Shown here piece after piece: positions 61,618-64,000 of a stretch of 64,000 bases of DNA. A program made the translations under genes and the position numbers. Source of the DNA: Brassica napus (taxonomy: Eukaryota; Streptophyta; Magnoliopsida; Brassicales; Brassicaceae). The notes below the pieces were generated by a model. The model did no database searches. It saw only the letters and a program-made list of their open reading frames with translations, and was not told the DNA's origin. Position 1 is the first letter of the stretch; each line of letters begins with the position of its first letter. Where the stretch lies: the NCBI RefSeq assembly GCF_020379485.1, contig NC_063442.1, positions 13,452,009-13,516,008 on the forward strand, given 5' to 3'.

Positions 61618-62040
61618 CTGGGGTATAGAGAGTGTTGTATGCTGTGTGGAGAGAAGAATGAAACAAGGGATCACCTGTTTTTTGCCTGTCCCTACTCGTT
61701 TACTGTCTGGCTGCAAACTGCAGGAAAGCTATTCGGTAATGCCATATCTCCTGACTGGAATGATACTGTTGTGTCCTTGCTGCAGCCTGCGCGGAGTCGG
61801 CTTGATTCTGTGCTACGAAGGATAGTGTTTCAGACGGTTCTCTATTCTATCTGGAGAGAACAAAATTCAAGAAGGCATGGAGGTGTGTGGGTCACAACGG
61901 AGAAGATTTCTAGAAGTATTGACAAGCAAGTTAGGAATCGGATATCATCTCTACGCTACGCCTGGGACCATCCACTGAAGGGGTTGATGGAAGATGGTTT
62001 GAAGTCACCTAAATTTAAGCAAGACATCACTCATTCTTAA
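61618..62040 (+). pseudogene. LINE ORF2 C-terminal fragment (zf-RVT)
   Basis: Open frame through the zinc-binding region of a plant LINE reverse transcriptase (CCMLCGEKNETRDHLFFACPY, then VWLQTAGKLF and SIWREQNSRRHGG), ending in a stop at 62040. Endonuclease and RT catalytic parts are absent. Unlike the two LINEs at the left, this subfamily ends soon after the zinc motif, without an RNase H domain. Confidence 0.8.
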
Positions 62041-62137
62041 ATTTTTTTCTTCCTAATAGATTTGATTACATACCCCTCTACTTGTAAATGTGCTAGCTTG
62101 ATCAATAAATTTGATATTCAATCAAAAAAAGAAGAAA
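61618..62137 (+). mobile_element. Short 5'-truncated LINE tail with 15-bp target duplication
   Basis: 520-bp insertion flanked by the exact direct repeat GAATAATGGGTAGAA (61603-61617 and 62138-62152). It ends in an A-rich tail (caatcaaaaaaagaagaaa). It carries the last part of a LINE ORF2, so it is a severely truncated retrotransposition product. The perfect target duplication implies recent insertion. Confidence 0.9.
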
Positions 62138-62152
62138 GAATAATGGGTAGAA

Positions 62153-63389
62153 ACTATACTTCTCTATGCATATCTTTAGGTAATAGTTAGAGAAGGTTAT
62201 AACACATAAACGAAATCAGGTATACCGACAGAGTACTGGTGGTGATATAGGCAAACAAATCAAACAAATTAGGGGAATTGCATTGTATGACAATCAAACA
62301 AATTATAATTCATTATCTAACTAAAAAAAAGTTGACCACAATATTCAACATATTTTCTATCATATATGCCAAAATACCCTTCAGAAGTAACTGGATGATT
62401 CCTTTCTATTTTTTTTTCTTTTTTTTTTCTTTCTTTCAAAACTATGTTTTTTTTATAGAACACAAATCTCTAGCCATTCCACCTTAATCACCTCCATCTA
62501 TCACCATTGATTTTCTCACCGTCACCATCGTATTCGATTTTGTCACAGTCACTCCATGTTCTCTGAACTTCCACCATCGTCTGTTCTTCTCTTCCATCCA
62601 TTGTATTAGCAACAAAATTCCTTTCTCCGCTGAGGTTACATGTATCATCTCCACCGCTGTCGTAAGATACGCTTATCTCTGTAATGTGAGTGACTAAAAA
62701 CTGATCGAAAAAGATGAACAGTTTTTGTTTGTCGAGTTCTATTCTATTATATACATATAGAATAAAAATGTAAAGTAATATGTTCTATTTGTATTATGTA
62801 GCGTGATATATTTTGATACTACATTATTTTATAATGTTTCATTCCATTTGACGATTTTATTATATTTTCAGATTTTTATTTACTTAAATTATTTGAAATA
62901 TATATATATTATATTTTATGTTTGGGTTGAGTGTTTAGTGGTTAGGGTTTAGGGTTTAGTAATTAAGGGTTGGATTAAGGGTTTAGTATTTAGTATTTAG
63001 GGATTGAGAGTAAAATTAGAATCTTATACTATTTCGGCATATGGAATAGAACGCTCGAGTACTTATAAACTATGGAATTGTACATTTTGGGTCGTTTGAG
63101 ACACAATTAATATAGTTTCAGATTGACGTGAATTCATCATGTCTTCTTTGTCTAAGATGGCATCATCCATTTTTAACCATTCATTTTAATGGCTATGGTG
63201 CATATATATGTGATAAATAAGTGTGTAATGTTGGTGGCGCTATGTGATATGATGATAATAGTGGTGTTTTTATTTTGTCCATATCTTTCAACGGACGACG
63301 TCATCTATTTTTCTCTTTTTTCACCGGATACTTATAAAAATAGTGGTATAACCGGTTAATATAGGAACTAAATGTTAATTACTTAATTA
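62153..63389. other. Intergenic, with telomere-like motif
   Basis: No gene supported. At about 62938-63002 there are several copies of ttagggttt-like units (gttagggtttagggtttag), resembling the plant telomere repeat in degenerate form. Confidence 0.45.
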
Positions 63390-64000
63390 CTAGGTGTTTT
63401 GCCCGCACATGTGGCATTATTTTCTTACGAATAATTTTTGTTTTATGTCTTATTAATTCAAAAACTAATATAATAAATAATTATTAATGATTTAACAAAA
63501 AGTTTAAATCAAACATCAAATATATATATATATATATATGATAAATATTTCCATCAAAATATATATGTTTATTATTGTGATAATTTTTTTAAAGCACTAT
63601 ATATTAGCAATATATTTGATATATTAATATTTAATTATAAATGGTTCTATATCTTAATGTTTTATAATAAAAAAATATTTCCACATAACAAATATATATA
63701 TATATATATAAGAATTATCTTATTTATTTTTAAAAATATATGTTTTTATTTTGATATTTTTTCATATTAGTTTATAATCAATTAGCTAATATAACTTATA
63801 ATCTATTATTATTAATATACAATTCTTTTGAATTATATTTTAAGCTAAAATACCTAAAATCATGAAGAATACGACATACAAACAAAATCAGCTTTTGATT
63901 GATTAATATTTAATTAGAAATTGTTCTATGTCTTAATCTCTTATAATAATAAAATTTTATTTTCCAGATAACAACAAAATATATATATATATAAGAATTA
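63390..64000 (-). mobile_element. Helitron 3' terminus running off the right edge
   Basis: Read on the minus strand the sequence ends gccacatgtgcgggc, aaaacac and CTAG (plus strand CTAG at 63390-63393, preceded by A), the form of a Helitron 3' end. The body extends right as AT-rich DNA with (AT)n runs past the window edge. Confidence 0.55.

Noticed and set aside
62938..63002. True telomere or centromere sequence
   Set aside because: Only a few degenerate ttagggttt-like units; such interstitial motifs are common in plant genomes.

Overview
The window looks like nuclear DNA of a Brassicaceae plant, most likely a Brassica or Raphanus relative. The genes have short GT-AG introns, the intergenic DNA is very AT-rich, and there are dense Helitrons, LINEs, MITEs and an Athila-type LTR retrotransposon. 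Gene order matches what I remember of Arabidopsis thaliana chromosome 5 around At5g44400-At5g44610: berberine-bridge-enzyme-like (BBE-like) cluster, N-terminal methyltransferase, DUR-type epimerase, VPS2.2, MAP18/PCaP2. Several genes I remember between the epimerase and VPS2.2 in Arabidopsis are absent, as expected after polyploid fractionation. Species and orthology calls are inferences from memory, not searches.

Layout. 1-17.1 kb: minus-strand tandem BBE-like cluster. It holds a first exon running off the left edge (477-979), a decayed remnant (about 1250-1384), a complete two-exon gene (11923-13728) and a single-exon BBE28-like gene (15452-17053). Between the remnant and the two-exon gene lie two minus-strand L1-type LINEs: one nearly intact with ORF1 and ORF2, one 5'-truncated and frameshifted. 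19.4-21.1 kb: eight-exon N-terminal methyltransferase gene (minus). Its first exon head and upstream region are tandemly duplicated (20909-22082 and 22083-28396). The outer copy was then hit by two Helitrons in succession (22418-25669, carrying an RPA70-like gene fragment, and 25672-27605), and the second of these carries a 656-bp TIR transposon.

31.9-45.3 kb: complete, very young Athila-like Ty3/gypsy element with 1466/1464-bp LTRs, a 5-bp target duplication, Asp-type primer site, gag-pro-pol broken by one frameshift in RT, a separate Athila ORF-1 and arrays of GAGCGAC/GTCGCTC modules. 45.3-48.7 kb: Helitron ends and a MITE. 49.3-51.3 kb: DUR-like UDP-sugar 4-epimerase (nine coding exons, Golgi type II membrane protein). 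51.6-52.0 kb: small secreted protein (minus). 52.8-56.0 kb: ESCRT-III VPS2.2-like gene (ten exons, one apparent GC-AG intron, antisense Helitron in another intron). 57.0-59.3 kb: PCaP/MAP18-like plasma-membrane microtubule/Ca-binding protein (minus, four exons, probable Helitron in its first intron). 61.6-62.1 kb: short LINE tail with a 15-bp target duplication. The right end is AT-rich repeat DNA with another Helitron terminus.

The cellular genes do not form one pathway; they are conserved neighbours separated by transposons. The best new material is structural: the tandem promoter/exon duplication whose two copies act as empty and filled sites for nested Helitrons, and the repeat modules of the LTR element.
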